Shown here: piece by piece, positions 1 to 8,598 of the stretch | Layout of the letters: every line of letters begins with the position of its first letter | How positions within the stretch are numbered: the stretch's first letter is position 1 | NCBI GenBank assembly: GCA_013287465.1 | Contig: JABDDS010000014.1 | Coordinates: 1-35,401, forward strand | DNA length: 35,401 nucleotides | Reading direction: 5' to 3' | From: Chlamydiota bacterium | Lineage (GTDB): Bacteria > Chlamydiota > Chlamydiia > Chlamydiales > Parachlamydiaceae | Position numbers and translations under genes: made by a program | The notes under the pieces: generated by a model | What the model was told of the DNA's origin: nothing | The model's input: only the letters and a program-made list of their open reading frames with translations | Database searches by the model: none

Positions 1-45
1 ACAGAGGCACAGAGGAACACAGAGAGGGAACGGAGGAAACTGTTA
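1..45. repeat. purine-rich low-complexity stretch (edge of a dispersed repeat?)
   Basis: The first bases are built from repeated CAGAGG/CACAGAG words and hold no reading frame of note. A similar word pattern occurs on the opposite strand near 29442-29479. It may be the end of a dispersed low-complexity repeat cut by the window edge. Only composition supports this. Confidence 0.3.
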
Positions 46-105
46 CCTATTGTTGGATTGTTTTTGAACCATGCCAAAAATTGTACAACAAATTTAGGTG
101 TGCAA

Positions 106-525
106 ATGATATCAGGCGTATTGAGGAATTTTCAGAATAAAATAAATTGGGCTATAGAGAGAATAGAAGGATTTAGAGCCAGTGCCGATTATTTACTTGT
201 AAGTTATTATCCAGAAGTGGCTTGTTTTCTTACAGGAGCTCTATCAGGATTATGTGTTATTAAATTCGATGAACTAGAAAAAACGTATCATCCTATATTG
301 TTAAAAAGTATAATGGCTCTCAGTGGTATTGCTTCAATGTATTTTTGTGTTGCCCCTATCGTGATAAAAAAAATAAAAAACCAGTTGATTCGAATTAGCC
401 ATCAAAACTGGGAGAGTAAGAAAGGAATAGCACTGTGTTTACAAGCCCGCGATAGTAGTAATAATGCTTTTAATATTTCTCCGGAGATTGTCAAGCATTA
501 TTGTGTGTTATCTAAAGTTTTGTGA
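106..525 (+). CDS. two-helix membrane protein fragment; probable N-terminal half of a frameshifted clan-CD protease-like protein
   Basis: This 139-residue frame has two hydrophobic segments (about residues 38-54 and 67-90) separated by a short polar loop, followed by a soluble tail. I chose the ATG at 106 because AGGTG lies just upstream; a TTG at 58 in the same frame has no ribosome site. The tail (GIALCLQARDSSNNAF and onward) has the look of the first strand of a caspase-like fold. The frame ends in a TGA that overlaps the GTG of the next frame (GTGA at 522-525). Adding one T to the T4 run at 518-521 would join the two into one protein of about 293 residues: an N-terminal membrane hairpin plus a cytosolic catalytic-type domain. 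Whether this is a sequencing error, a real pseudogene or two coupled proteins cannot be told from the sequence. Confidence 0.6.
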   Translation: MISGVLRNFQNKINWAIERIEGFRASADYLLVSYYPEVACFLTGALSGLCVIKFDELEKTYHPILLKSIMALSGIASMYFCVAPIVIKKIKNQLIRISHQNWESKKGIALCLQARDSSNNAFNISPEIVKHYCVLSKVL

Positions 526-986
526 TAAAGGAAGCAGTCGTTGGCTCGGCGGAAGAAATAGCAAAAGTAATTAATAAGATATTGAAAAAAAGATTTGTTT
601 TACCTGTTAGGGTTGTTATGTTATCTGGACATGGGGCGTCAAATACTGTTGTTTTAGATGACGGGAAAACAGAAAATATCCTAATGGCTTTTAACGAAAA
701 ATGGCTAAAATCACTTAGCAAAATAGATCCTAAGGCAATCGTTATTTTTAATACTTGCTCTGCAGGAAAGAAAGATGAAAACTTTCGCGGACATTGTATT
801 GCAGAGGACACTGCAAAATTGTCGAAGAAAACTATTTTTGCTTCAAAGTGCAATGTAGCGGGAGTCATTCAAATTATTAATACAGCTCGTTTAGTTTTAG
901 AAAGAACAGATCAAGATTCTGATTTATACATTTCTGCAAAGTTTATGGCAGGCAATCAAGACATGACTGCGGTCTATGCTCAATAA
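522..986 (+). CDS. caspase-like (clan CD cysteine peptidase-type) domain fragment
   Basis: The frame gives 154 residues with two diagnostic clan-CD features. One is a His-Gly turn at the end of a hydrophobic strand (VVMLSGHGAS, His37). The other, about 40 residues later, is a hydrophobic strand ending in a Cys (AIVIFNTCSAG, Cys79). This His/Cys dyad order is that of caspases, CHAT and related peptidases. The only start available is a GTG overlapping the upstream stop by four bases, with no clear ribosome site, which supports it being the 3' half of a longer gene rather than an independent one. It converges on ispD with a 15-base gap. The substrate is unknown. A non-peptidase relative keeping the fold is possible, but both catalytic residues are present. 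Confidence 0.6.
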   Translation: MIKEAVVGSAEEIAKVINKILKKRFVLPVRVVMLSGHGASNTVVLDDGKTENILMAFNEKWLKSLSKIDPKAIVIFNTCSAGKKDENFRGHCIAEDTAKLSKKTIFASKCNVAGVIQIINTARLVLERTDQDSDLYISAKFMAGNQDMTAVYAQ

Positions 987-1001
987 CAATTGTTTATTTT
1001 A

Positions 1002-1679
1002 TTACTTTTGAAGAGAAATAAACGCCTCTGCAATATGCAGGTCTTCAGGAGTTGTAATTTTAAGGTTGAAATAAGAGCCTTTGACAAGCTGAACAGGCAA
1101 GCCAAGGTGTTCTACTAGTGAAACATCATCAGTCACTGAGAGGTGATGATGGTGGGCGTTGACAAAACCTCGTTGAAGGAGATCTGATCTAATCACTTGC
1201 GGTGTTTGCACTTCCCAATAGAGAGAACGGTCTGGAGTTCGTGTGACAAAACCATTGTCGTTAGCTTCTTTAATTGTGAACTTAATAGGGGTAGCAGTCG
1301 TTGCTGCTCCATGAGTTTTTGCAGCATTAATCACATCTTCAACTAAATTTTTATTGATAAAGGGACGCGCTGAATCGTGAATGCAAATGAAATCAGGTTG
1401 AATAGACGCAGCCATCAATCCATTATAAACTGAATCTTGTCGCTCTTTTCCCGGGAGAGCGAATGTCAGCTTAATAGCCGAGTTAGATAATGCAAACAGA
1501 TGCTGATAGTCGGGATGACAAACAACGACGATTTCTTTAATCTCCGGGACCGCGGCAAGAACATCAAAACTATACCTGGCAACAGGAATCCGATTAAGAG
1601 AAAGAAATTGCTTTGGTGTCTCCGAGTTCATTCGAGAACCAGTTCCACCAGCAAGTAAAATGGCTGTTATTGTTGTCAC
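1002..1679 (-). CDS. ispD: 2-C-methyl-D-erythritol 4-phosphate cytidylyltransferase
   Basis: IspD transfers CMP from CTP to methylerythritol 4-phosphate in the non-mevalonate isoprenoid pathway and is cytosolic. The 225 residues carry the N-terminal nucleotide-binding motif LLAGGTGSRM followed by PKQF, the central HDSARPF motif, and a C-terminal TPEDL(H)IAE segment typical of the family. Length is normal. The start is a GTG at 1677-1679, preceded by AAGGAC at a good distance. That ribosome site lies in the right stem of a perfect 9-bp hairpin (1685-1703). The gene follows groEL on the same strand across a 122-base palindromic spacer. Bacterial isoprenoid synthesis would supply the undecaprenyl carrier used by mraY and murG in this window. 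Confidence 0.95.
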   Translation of the reverse strand: MTTITAILLAGGTGSRMNSETPKQFLSLNRIPVARYSFDVLAAVPEIKEIVVVCHPDYQHLFALSNSAIKLTFALPGKERQDSVYNGLMAASIQPDFICIHDSARPFINKNLVEDVINAAKTHGAATTATPIKFTIKEANDNGFVTRTPDRSLYWEVQTPQVIRSDLLQRGFVNAHHHHLSVTDDVSLVEHLGLPVQLVKGSYFNLKITTPEDLHIAEAFISLQK

Positions 1680-1684
1680 TCTTT

Positions 1685-1801
1685 GTCCTTTTTAAAAAAG
1701 GACTAACGACGCCAAGGACCTTAACGACGCCAAGGACATAAGGACAGTAGAATTTGTCCTTATGTCCTTAAGGTCCTTGGTGTCCTTAAGGTCCTTTGTC
1801 C

Positions 1802-1803
<2 letters not shown>
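1685..1803. repeat. nested inverted repeat between groEL and ispD
   Basis: The spacer is made of repeated CAAGGAC/CTTAAGGAC words on the left and their complement (GTCCTTG/GTCCTTAAG) on the right, giving an imperfect hairpin of about 49-base arms (1698-1746 and 1755-1803). A separate perfect hairpin, 9-bp stem with a one-base loop, sits at 1685-1703 and includes the ispD ribosome site. It lies downstream of the groEL stop, so it could end or attenuate the groESL transcript. It has no typical U-tract. Confidence 0.7.
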
Positions 1804-3439
<1,636 letters not shown>

Positions 3440-3453
3440 TTAAGATAATGTAA

Positions 3454-3777
3454 TTATTTTTCGATGATTGCAATGAGGTCGTCAGCGCGCACGATGACGT
3501 ATTCTTCGTCGTTGATAGTCACTTCCTGTCCTGAATATTTATCCATAAGGACGATATCGCCAACTTTAACTGTGATAGGAATGATGTGACCATCTTTATC
3601 TTTTTTACCCGTACCAATAGCGACAACTTCAGCCTGTTCTTGCTTTTTCTTAGCGTTATCAGGAAGAATAAGTCCTCCTTTAAGGGTTTCTTCTGCATCT
3701 AGGCGGCGCATGAGGACTCGATTACCGAGCGGACGTAGTGTTGTGTGGCATGTTTTTTTGGAACAGCATTGAGTCAT
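3454..3777 (-). CDS. groS: co-chaperonin GroES
   Basis: GroES caps the GroEL ring. The 107 residues contain the N-terminal LRPLGNRVLMRR strand, a mobile loop region rich in Glu/Gly (ETLKGGLILPD), the VKVGDIVLMDKYSG segment and the C-terminal YVIVRADDLIAIIE strand, all standard for Cpn10. The N-terminus has about 12 extra residues with three cysteines (QCCSKKTC) before the conserved domain. A consensus ribosome site (AAGGAG) precedes the ATG. It is followed by groEL in the same operon, with a promoter candidate at 3817-3845. Confidence 0.97.
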   Translation of the reverse strand: MTQCCSKKTCHTTLRPLGNRVLMRRLDAEETLKGGLILPDNAKKKQEQAEVVAIGTGKKDKDGHIIPITVKVGDIVLMDKYSGQEVTINDEEYVIVRADDLIAIIEK

Positions 3778-3816
3778 GTATTTCTCCTTGTCAAAAATTA
3801 TTGTGAATAGATCAAT

Positions 3817-3845
3817 AGGATACTTGCATTAGCCTTTTTTGGCAA
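3817..3845 (-). promoter_or_regulatory. sigma-70-type promoter candidate for groES-groEL
   Basis: On the minus strand, TTGCCA (3840-3845) is followed after 17 bases by TATCCT (3817-3822), about 40 bases upstream of the groES start. I looked for a CIRCE/HrcA operator (TTAGCACTC-N9-GAGTGCTAA) between 3778 and 3901 and did not see one. The assignment rests on spacing and consensus match only. Confidence 0.5.
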
Positions 3846-3901
3846 GCTTCTTTATGAAGGCGGGTGTGATTAGGGCTGTGAACTTTTTCAAAGCAATTCG
3901 G

Positions 3902-4078
3902 CATTGGGGTCAGGCTTGGTATTCTGGTATTCTGGAGTGAGGCATGGGGTCAGGCTTGGTATTCTGATATTTTGGTGTTCGTTGCCAGTCTATAACGATG
4001 GACACCAAAATACCAGAATACCAAGCCTGACCCCATGCCTCCCTCCAGAATATCAGAATACCAAGCCTGACCCCAATG
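3902..4078. repeat. 77-bp-arm inverted repeat with internal direct repeats
   Basis: Arms at 3902-3978 and 4002-4078 are complementary with about three mismatches around a 23-base loop. Each arm itself contains two copies, about 41 bases apart, of a unit beginning GGGGTCAGGCTTGGTATTCT. The element ends 14 bases beyond the nuoF stop and upstream of the groES promoter, so it separates the nuo and groESL transcripts and may end nuo transcription. No transposase is adjacent. The form is that of a REP- or MITE-like non-autonomous element. Confidence 0.85.
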
Positions 4079-4092
4079 TCCTTTATCTTTTA

Positions 4093-5397
4093 TCATAGAT
4101 AGGGGTAAGAAACCTTCATCTCCGGATGTTGATCTGCGTGGGTATTTCGTTTAATAGCATCGAGGAATTCTTTCTTGAATTCGTGGATAGCACTCACAAC
4201 AGGAGGAGCTGCGCCTGCGGCTAAAGGACAGAATGAAGTGACTGCCATTTGCTCGCATACCTCTTCTATCGTTTTTAAATCATCGTAAGTACCTTTGCCA
4301 GCTTCGATGCGCGACAATACTTGGACCATCCAGCGCGTTCCTTCGCGGCAGGGAGTGCATTTACCACACGATTCATTTTGATAGAATTCCATCAGTCGAA
4401 GTGCCACCTTTACCATATCTGTAGTTTCATCCATGACAATAACTGAAGCGGTGCCAAGAGCTGATTTACGTGCTGCTAGTGTTTCAAAGTCCATGGAAAT
4501 ATCAAGGTCCTTTGTTGTCAGCAGTGCGCAGGAAGAACCTCCAGGATAGCAAGCTTTGAAAGAGCGTCCAGGAGGACATCCTCCCGCAGCCTCTAAAACA
4601 TTTCTCAACGTCACTCCAAGAGGAAATTCATAGCATCCCGGACGTTGCACATGACCGCTTACTTGAAAGATTTTTGTTCCGCTGTTTTTTGGTGTTCCAA
4701 TGCTTTGAAACCATTCGACACCCCTGTTGACAATATGGACGACGTTGCACAGGGTTTCGACGTTATTGATGATTGTCGGTTTTCCATAGAGTCCAGCAAT
4801 AGCGGGAAACGGAGGACGTAATCGAGGTGTGGCGCGGAATCCTTCGAGGGAGTTCAACTGAGAGGTTTCTTCTCCGGCGATGTAGGCGCCAGCTCCCGTA
4901 TGAACAATGATATTGAGTGAGTATGAGGAATCGAGGATATTTTTTCCTAAATACCCTTTCTTCCTAGCTTCTATGATTGCCTGCTTTAGTTTTTTGATTC
5001 CTTCGTAAAATTCTCCTCGGCAGTAGATAAATGCGAGATGAGCGCCTATTGCATAGCTTGAAAGAATCACCCCTTCAATAAGTTGATGAGGGTCATGTTC
5101 GATGAGAAAACGATCTTTAAAGGTCCCTGGTTCACTTTCATCGCAGTTGCAAACGAGATATTTTGCCAAGGCTGGATCTTTGGGAATGAATCCCCATTTG
5201 AGTCCCGTGACGAAACCGGCACCACCCCTTCCGCGCAATCCTGACAGTTTAACCATCTCTATGAGATTTTCTGGAGTGATTTTATCAACAATAAGAACTT
5301 TACGGATTGCTTGGTAGCCTCCGTTTTTTTCATAAGTTTCTATTTCACATTGACTTGGATTCTTTACATGAGCTGTGAGGATGTGCATTTCATCCAT
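4093..5397 (-). CDS. nuoF: NADH-quinone oxidoreductase subunit F
   Basis: NuoF is the peripheral-arm subunit of complex I that binds NADH and FMN and carries the N3 4Fe-4S cluster. Visible signatures are GLRGRGGAGF with a downstream Lys (FMN/NADH site), GEETSQLNSLEG and PRLRPPFPA, and the cluster motif CGKCTPCREGT with the fourth Cys in SFCPLA. Length (434 aa) is normal. I prefer the start ATGGATGA at 5397, which has GAGG seven bases upstream and overlaps the nuoE stop; an in-frame ATG at 5409 is an alternative. It is the last nuo gene here: nuoG-N are not in the window, and a long palindrome follows. Confidence 0.95.
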   Translation of the reverse strand: MDEMHILTAHVKNPSQCEIETYEKNGGYQAIRKVLIVDKITPENLIEMVKLSGLRGRGGAGFVTGLKWGFIPKDPALAKYLVCNCDESEPGTFKDRFLIEHDPHQLIEGVILSSYAIGAHLAFIYCRGEFYEGIKKLKQAIIEARKKGYLGKNILDSSYSLNIIVHTGAGAYIAGEETSQLNSLEGFRATPRLRPPFPAIAGLYGKPTIINNVETLCNVVHIVNRGVEWFQSIGTPKNSGTKIFQVSGHVQRPGCYEFPLGVTLRNVLEAAGGCPPGRSFKACYPGGSSCALLTTKDLDISMDFETLAARKSALGTASVIVMDETTDMVKVALRLMEFYQNESCGKCTPCREGTRWMVQVLSRIEAGKGTYDDLKTIEEVCEQMAVTSFCPLAAGAAPPVVSAIHEFKKEFLDAIKRNTHADQHPEMKVSYPYL

Positions 5398-5908
5398 GAA
5401 GTACCTCATTTTTGCTAAGAGGGCATGGATGACCCGGTCCTTGGCGAGCCTCAGCTAATACCTTATCTAGATCACTCTCAGCGACAGGACCAATCACTTT
5501 ATCATCGACGAGCATCATCGGCGCTCGATCACATGCCGCCAAGCATTCAGAGGCAATGATTGTGAATTGGCCATCGGAGGAGGTTTCTCCTGGATTGATT
5601 TCTAATTTCTGACAAAGTCTGTTAAGGAGTCCATCAGCTCCACGAAGCATACAGGAAATGTTTTTACATACGTGGATCACATGTTTACCCACAGGCTTTT
5701 CGAAGAACATATCGTAGAAGGTGACGACCGAATGCACTTCGTTGGCGTCGATATCGAAAAGAGCGGCGACTTCATCTTGAATTTCTTGAGGAAGGTATCC
5801 TATCTCTGCTTGAGCCAGATGGAGGGCCGGGATTAGTGCTGAGCGTTTTTTGGGGTAGAGTGACTGCAATTTTAAAATAGCTTGCTTTGTTTCTTCCGTA
5901 AGCATCAT
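5390..5908 (-). CDS. nuoE: NADH-quinone oxidoreductase subunit E (2Fe-2S)
   Basis: NuoE is the thioredoxin-fold subunit holding cluster N1a in the NADH-input module. The ligand pattern is visible as CKNISC around residue 90 and ECLAACDRAP about 40 residues later. The N-terminal helical region (ALHLAQAEIGYLP, VHSVVTFYDMF) is also typical. The 172 residues are the usual length; the last 20 or so (after LAEARQGPG) are less conserved. Its start overlaps the nuoD stop by ATGA, a sign of translational coupling, and its stop overlaps nuoF. Confidence 0.95.
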   Translation of the reverse strand: MMLTEETKQAILKLQSLYPKKRSALIPALHLAQAEIGYLPQEIQDEVAALFDIDANEVHSVVTFYDMFFEKPVGKHVIHVCKNISCMLRGADGLLNRLCQKLEINPGETSSDGQFTIIASECLAACDRAPMMLVDDKVIGPVAESDLDKVLAEARQGPGHPCPLSKNEVLHG

Positions 5909-7089
5909 CGGTCGACATCTCCCATAATTGGATCCATGCTGGCAATAATGACGATGACATCTGAGATGACTGAACCAGGAAGAATCTCTTTTAGTATTTG
6001 AACATGCGGAAATGAAGGGGAACGGACATGAAGTCGGTAGGGCCTATTGGAGCCATCGCTGACTAAATAGTAACCAAGCTCTCCACGTGGCGATTCAACA
6101 CAGTTATAGAGTTCTCCTGCAGGGGGGTGGATTCCTTCGCTGACGAGTTTAAATTGATGAATAACCGCTTCCATGCTCCGTGCAAGTTCGTGGCGTGGAG
6201 GTAATGCCACCTTTCGGTCGTCGGTGATTACGGGTCCTGGTTTTAACTTATTGAGAGCTTGCTCGACAAGAGATGCACTCTGAAGCATTTCCTCCATCCG
6301 CACTTTATATCTTGCGTAGGAATCTCCTTGAGGGTAGATAGGGACGTCAAATGTGTAGTTTTCGTATCCTAAATAAGGGTAAACCTTCCGAATGTCATAT
6401 GGGACTCCTGCAGCGCGGATGACAGGCCCGGTGCACATATATTGATGGCAAAGTGTTTTGTCAATAATGCCTACCCCTTGTAGTCGCTCACACCAAATAT
6501 AGTTATTAGTTAACAGATTGTCGACGTCTTTCCAGGTCGTTGGGAAATTCTTTAAAAAAGCGCGGGCCTGGTCTACAAACCCAGGAGTGAGATCGCGAGC
6601 AAGTCCACCAATGCGCCAACAGGAGGGGAACATGCGAGCTCCAGAGATCTCTTCAAAGAGGTCCAAGATTTTTTCTCTTTCGGTGAGGCAATACATGTAA
6701 ATTGATGACATGTTGAGTTCAAGAGCACTTGTCCCTATCCAAATCAAGTGACTTCCAATGCGTGAAAGTTCGAGGAGGAGGAGACGGATCGTTTGTGCTC
6801 TTTCTGGGACTTCAATGTGCATTAATCTCTCTACAGACGTCGCAAAAGCTTGTTCTTCGAAAGGACCCGACATGTAGTCGAGTCGATCGACAAGAGTAAA
6901 CACCTGATGATATGTGCGCGTTTCACACTCCTTTTCTACTCCGGTGTGCAGATAGCCAATTACAGGCTCTGCTTCGACGATTTTTTCACCGTCGAGTTTA
7001 AGCTTAATGCGCAGTACTCCGTGAGTAGAGGGGTGTTGCGGACCTAAATTAAGTTCCATTAAATTGCTATTTTCAGTTGTCGTCGACAT
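5905..7089 (-). CDS. nuoD: NADH-quinone oxidoreductase subunit D (49 kDa)
   Basis: NuoD helps form the quinone-binding cavity next to NuoB. Family hallmarks are LNLGPQHPSTHGVLR at the N-terminus, GYLHTGVEK, the central SRIGSHLIWIG and ARMFPSCWRIGG segments, and the C-terminal PSFPHVQ ... GSVISDVIVIIASMDPIMGDVDR, which is the normal family ending. It is a separate 394-aa protein, not fused to NuoC as in E. coli. No clear ribosome site precedes the ATG at 7089, three bases after the nuoC stop, so coupled translation is likely. An alternative in-frame ATG lies ten codons in. Confidence 0.97.
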   Translation of the reverse strand: MSTTTENSNLMELNLGPQHPSTHGVLRIKLKLDGEKIVEAEPVIGYLHTGVEKECETRTYHQVFTLVDRLDYMSGPFEEQAFATSVERLMHIEVPERAQTIRLLLLELSRIGSHLIWIGTSALELNMSSIYMYCLTEREKILDLFEEISGARMFPSCWRIGGLARDLTPGFVDQARAFLKNFPTTWKDVDNLLTNNYIWCERLQGVGIIDKTLCHQYMCTGPVIRAAGVPYDIRKVYPYLGYENYTFDVPIYPQGDSYARYKVRMEEMLQSASLVEQALNKLKPGPVITDDRKVALPPRHELARSMEAVIHQFKLVSEGIHPPAGELYNCVESPRGELGYYLVSDGSNRPYRLHVRSPSFPHVQILKEILPGSVISDVIVIIASMDPIMGDVDR

Positions 7090-7092
7090 AAG

Positions 7093-7587
7093 TTAGTGTT
7101 TCCCACAAATAATCTTTGATGGCACCTTAGGTTTTACGCCATGGAGAAACTCAACAGGTTCTTCTACCAATGCATGATCGCGTTGCAGGGGATGTCCTTC
7201 CCAATCATCGGGAAGTAGGATCCGTTTGAGGTCGGGATGACCTTCAAAATGGACCCCAAACAAGTCAAAGAGTTCTCTTTCGTACCACTCAGCCCCTTTC
7301 CAAAGATGTGTCACAGAAGATATCGGTTCATTCCTTTCGATAAAAACGACGATGCGAAGGCGGTTAAAATTCGTTGGATTGTGCAGCCAATAGACAATTT
7401 TCGTCCGTTTTACAGGAGTCAGATAGTCGACAGCCGTGAGATCAATTAAGACTTCAAATGAATTCTTCAAGAAGGTTAATACTGCATTGAGGTGTTCTTT
7501 TTTTACTTCTAGGGTCGTTTCTCCAAGAAATAAAACTTCGGAAACAATGGCAGATGGGAATTGTTCTTTAATTTCTGTTGTATTCAC
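7093..7587 (-). CDS. nuoC: NADH-quinone oxidoreductase subunit C (30 kDa)
   Basis: NuoC is a structural subunit of the connecting fragment of complex I. The 164-residue protein carries the family signature near its end: [19 protein letters not shown] followed by [17 protein letters not shown]. An earlier segment (LTAVDYL and IVYWLHNP) is also typical. It is short, one domain only. The start overlaps the nuoB stop by four bases (ATGA), and nuoD follows three bases after its stop, in keeping with a tightly coupled operon. Confidence 0.95.
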   Translation of the reverse strand: MNTTEIKEQFPSAIVSEVLFLGETTLEVKKEHLNAVLTFLKNSFEVLIDLTAVDYLTPVKRTKIVYWLHNPTNFNRLRIVVFIERNEPISSVTHLWKGAEWYERELFDLFGVHFEGHPDLKRILLPDDWEGHPLQRDHALVEEPVEFLHGVKPKVPSKIICGKH

Positions 7588-8114
7588 GAAATCACCTTCA
7601 GCCTATCCGATTTTTTCTTCTCTGGTGGCTTTCTTAAATCGCTTTTTGACAGGGTGCCGTTTCTGATTTTTTTTTGTAGCATAATGAGTGCGTCGATTAG
7701 GGCTTCAGGACGTGGTGGGCATCCTCCAAGGTAGACATCGACAGGGACGATTTGATCAACTCCTTGGATGATGGCGTAGTTATTGTAAATTCCGCCGCTT
7801 GAAGAGCAGTCTCCCATGGCAATGACCCATTTAGGCTCGAGCATCTGGTCGTAAACAGTCTTTAGAACAGGAGCCATCTTTTGGCTGACCCTTCCGGCAA
7901 CAATCATCACATCACTTTGTCTTGGAGAAGCTCGAAAGACCTCCATCCCGAATCGAGAGATGTCATATCGGCTGGCAGCGGTTGACATCATTTCAATCGC
8001 ACAGCAGGCAAGTCCAAATTGGGCTGGCCAGAGAGAATTGGCTCTAGCCCAATTGATAAGGGCTCCTAAAGGAGCAACCAGAAAAGGGAGGCGTTCTTTT
8101 GGTGTCATTCCCAT
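7584..8114 (-). CDS. nuoB: NADH-quinone oxidoreductase subunit B (cluster N2)
   Basis: NuoB carries the terminal 4Fe-4S cluster N2, which hands electrons to quinone. The ligand motifs are visible: the tandem cysteines in [18 protein letters not shown] and GGCPPRPE. I chose the ATG at 8114 because a strong site, AAGGAGG, ends six bases before it; ATGs at 8135 and 8108 are also in frame, and the one at 8108 overlaps the nuoA stop as ATGA. The 176-residue length is normal. The C-terminal tail is very basic ([11 protein letters not shown]). Confidence 0.96.
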   Translation of the reverse strand: MGMTPKERLPFLVAPLGALINWARANSLWPAQFGLACCAIEMMSTAASRYDISRFGMEVFRASPRQSDVMIVAGRVSQKMAPVLKTVYDQMLEPKWVIAMGDCSSSGGIYNNYAIIQGVDQIVPVDVYLGGCPPRPEALIDALIMLQKKIRNGTLSKSDLRKPPEKKKSDRLKVIS

Positions 8115-8461
8115 TGCAATCCTCCTTTTTTCCATACATAGGCAAATCCGGCTAGCACAATGACCAGAAAAAAAAGCATTTCATAAAAAGCAAAAGGACC
8201 AATCTCCTTAGCGACAACAGCCCAAGGGTAAAGAAAAATGACTTCGACATCAAAAATAAGGAAGGTTAGAGCCACTAGATAATGACGCATGGGGAAGCGC
8301 TTGTGCAAGAGATCGGTGTGCGTTTGAATTCCAGATTCGTAAGGTAGAAATTTTGCTGGTGCATTTTTTTTTGATGGAAAAAGCAATGAGATTGCAAGAA
8401 CCGCCAATGTAACGATCAAAATAAGGGTAAAATAAATATAGACAGCTGAAAAGTCTGACAT
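8105..8461 (-). CDS. nuoA: NADH-quinone oxidoreductase subunit A
   Basis: NuoA is a small membrane subunit with three transmembrane helices at the junction of the two complex I arms. Here hydrophobic segments lie at about residues 8-28, 58-80 and 85-108, with the conserved loop [10 protein letters not shown] (the YESG motif) and [16 protein letters not shown] chose the ATG at 8461 with GGAG close upstream; an in-frame ATG at 8476 adds five residues and has no ribosome site. It is first in the nuoABCDEF operon, with a promoter candidate at 8498-8526. Confidence 0.95.
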   Translation of the reverse strand: MSDFSAVYIYFTLILIVTLAVLAISLLFPSKKNAPAKFLPYESGIQTHTDLLHKRFPMRHYLVALTFLIFDVEVIFLYPWAVVAKEIGPFAFYEMLFFLVIVLAGFAYVWKKGGLQWE

Positions 8462-8497
8462 AAGCTCCGGTCTCATTGTAATAACACAATGTGCATA

Positions 8498-8526
8498 GTC
8501 ATAGCAATTACTCCTAATGGAGTCAA
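8498..8526 (-). promoter_or_regulatory. sigma-70-type promoter candidate for nuoABCDEF
   Basis: On the minus strand, TTGACT (8521-8526) is followed after exactly 17 bases by TATGAC (8498-8503), about 35 bases upstream of the nuoA ATG. The intergenic region is shared with the divergent AAA+ gene starting at 8599, for which I see no equally good promoter. The call is by consensus match only. Confidence 0.55.
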
Positions 8527-8598
8527 TGTATTTTATTATTGTACTATTTCCTAAGATCCATTAGTCTTGTGATCTAATGTTTAAATAAGGGGATAATT

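Noticed and set aside
512-868. 118-residue minus-strand frame opposite the caspase-like fragment
   Set aside because: The plus frame has the His/Cys motif set; the minus frame shows no recognisable feature.
3902-4078. Repeated units suggesting a CRISPR array
   Set aside because: The units are two direct copies per arm of one large inverted repeat, with no spacer series and no cas genes nearby.
3904-4098. 64-residue open frame
   Set aside because: It lies wholly in the palindromic element, and its peptide merely reflects the repeat in both orientations.
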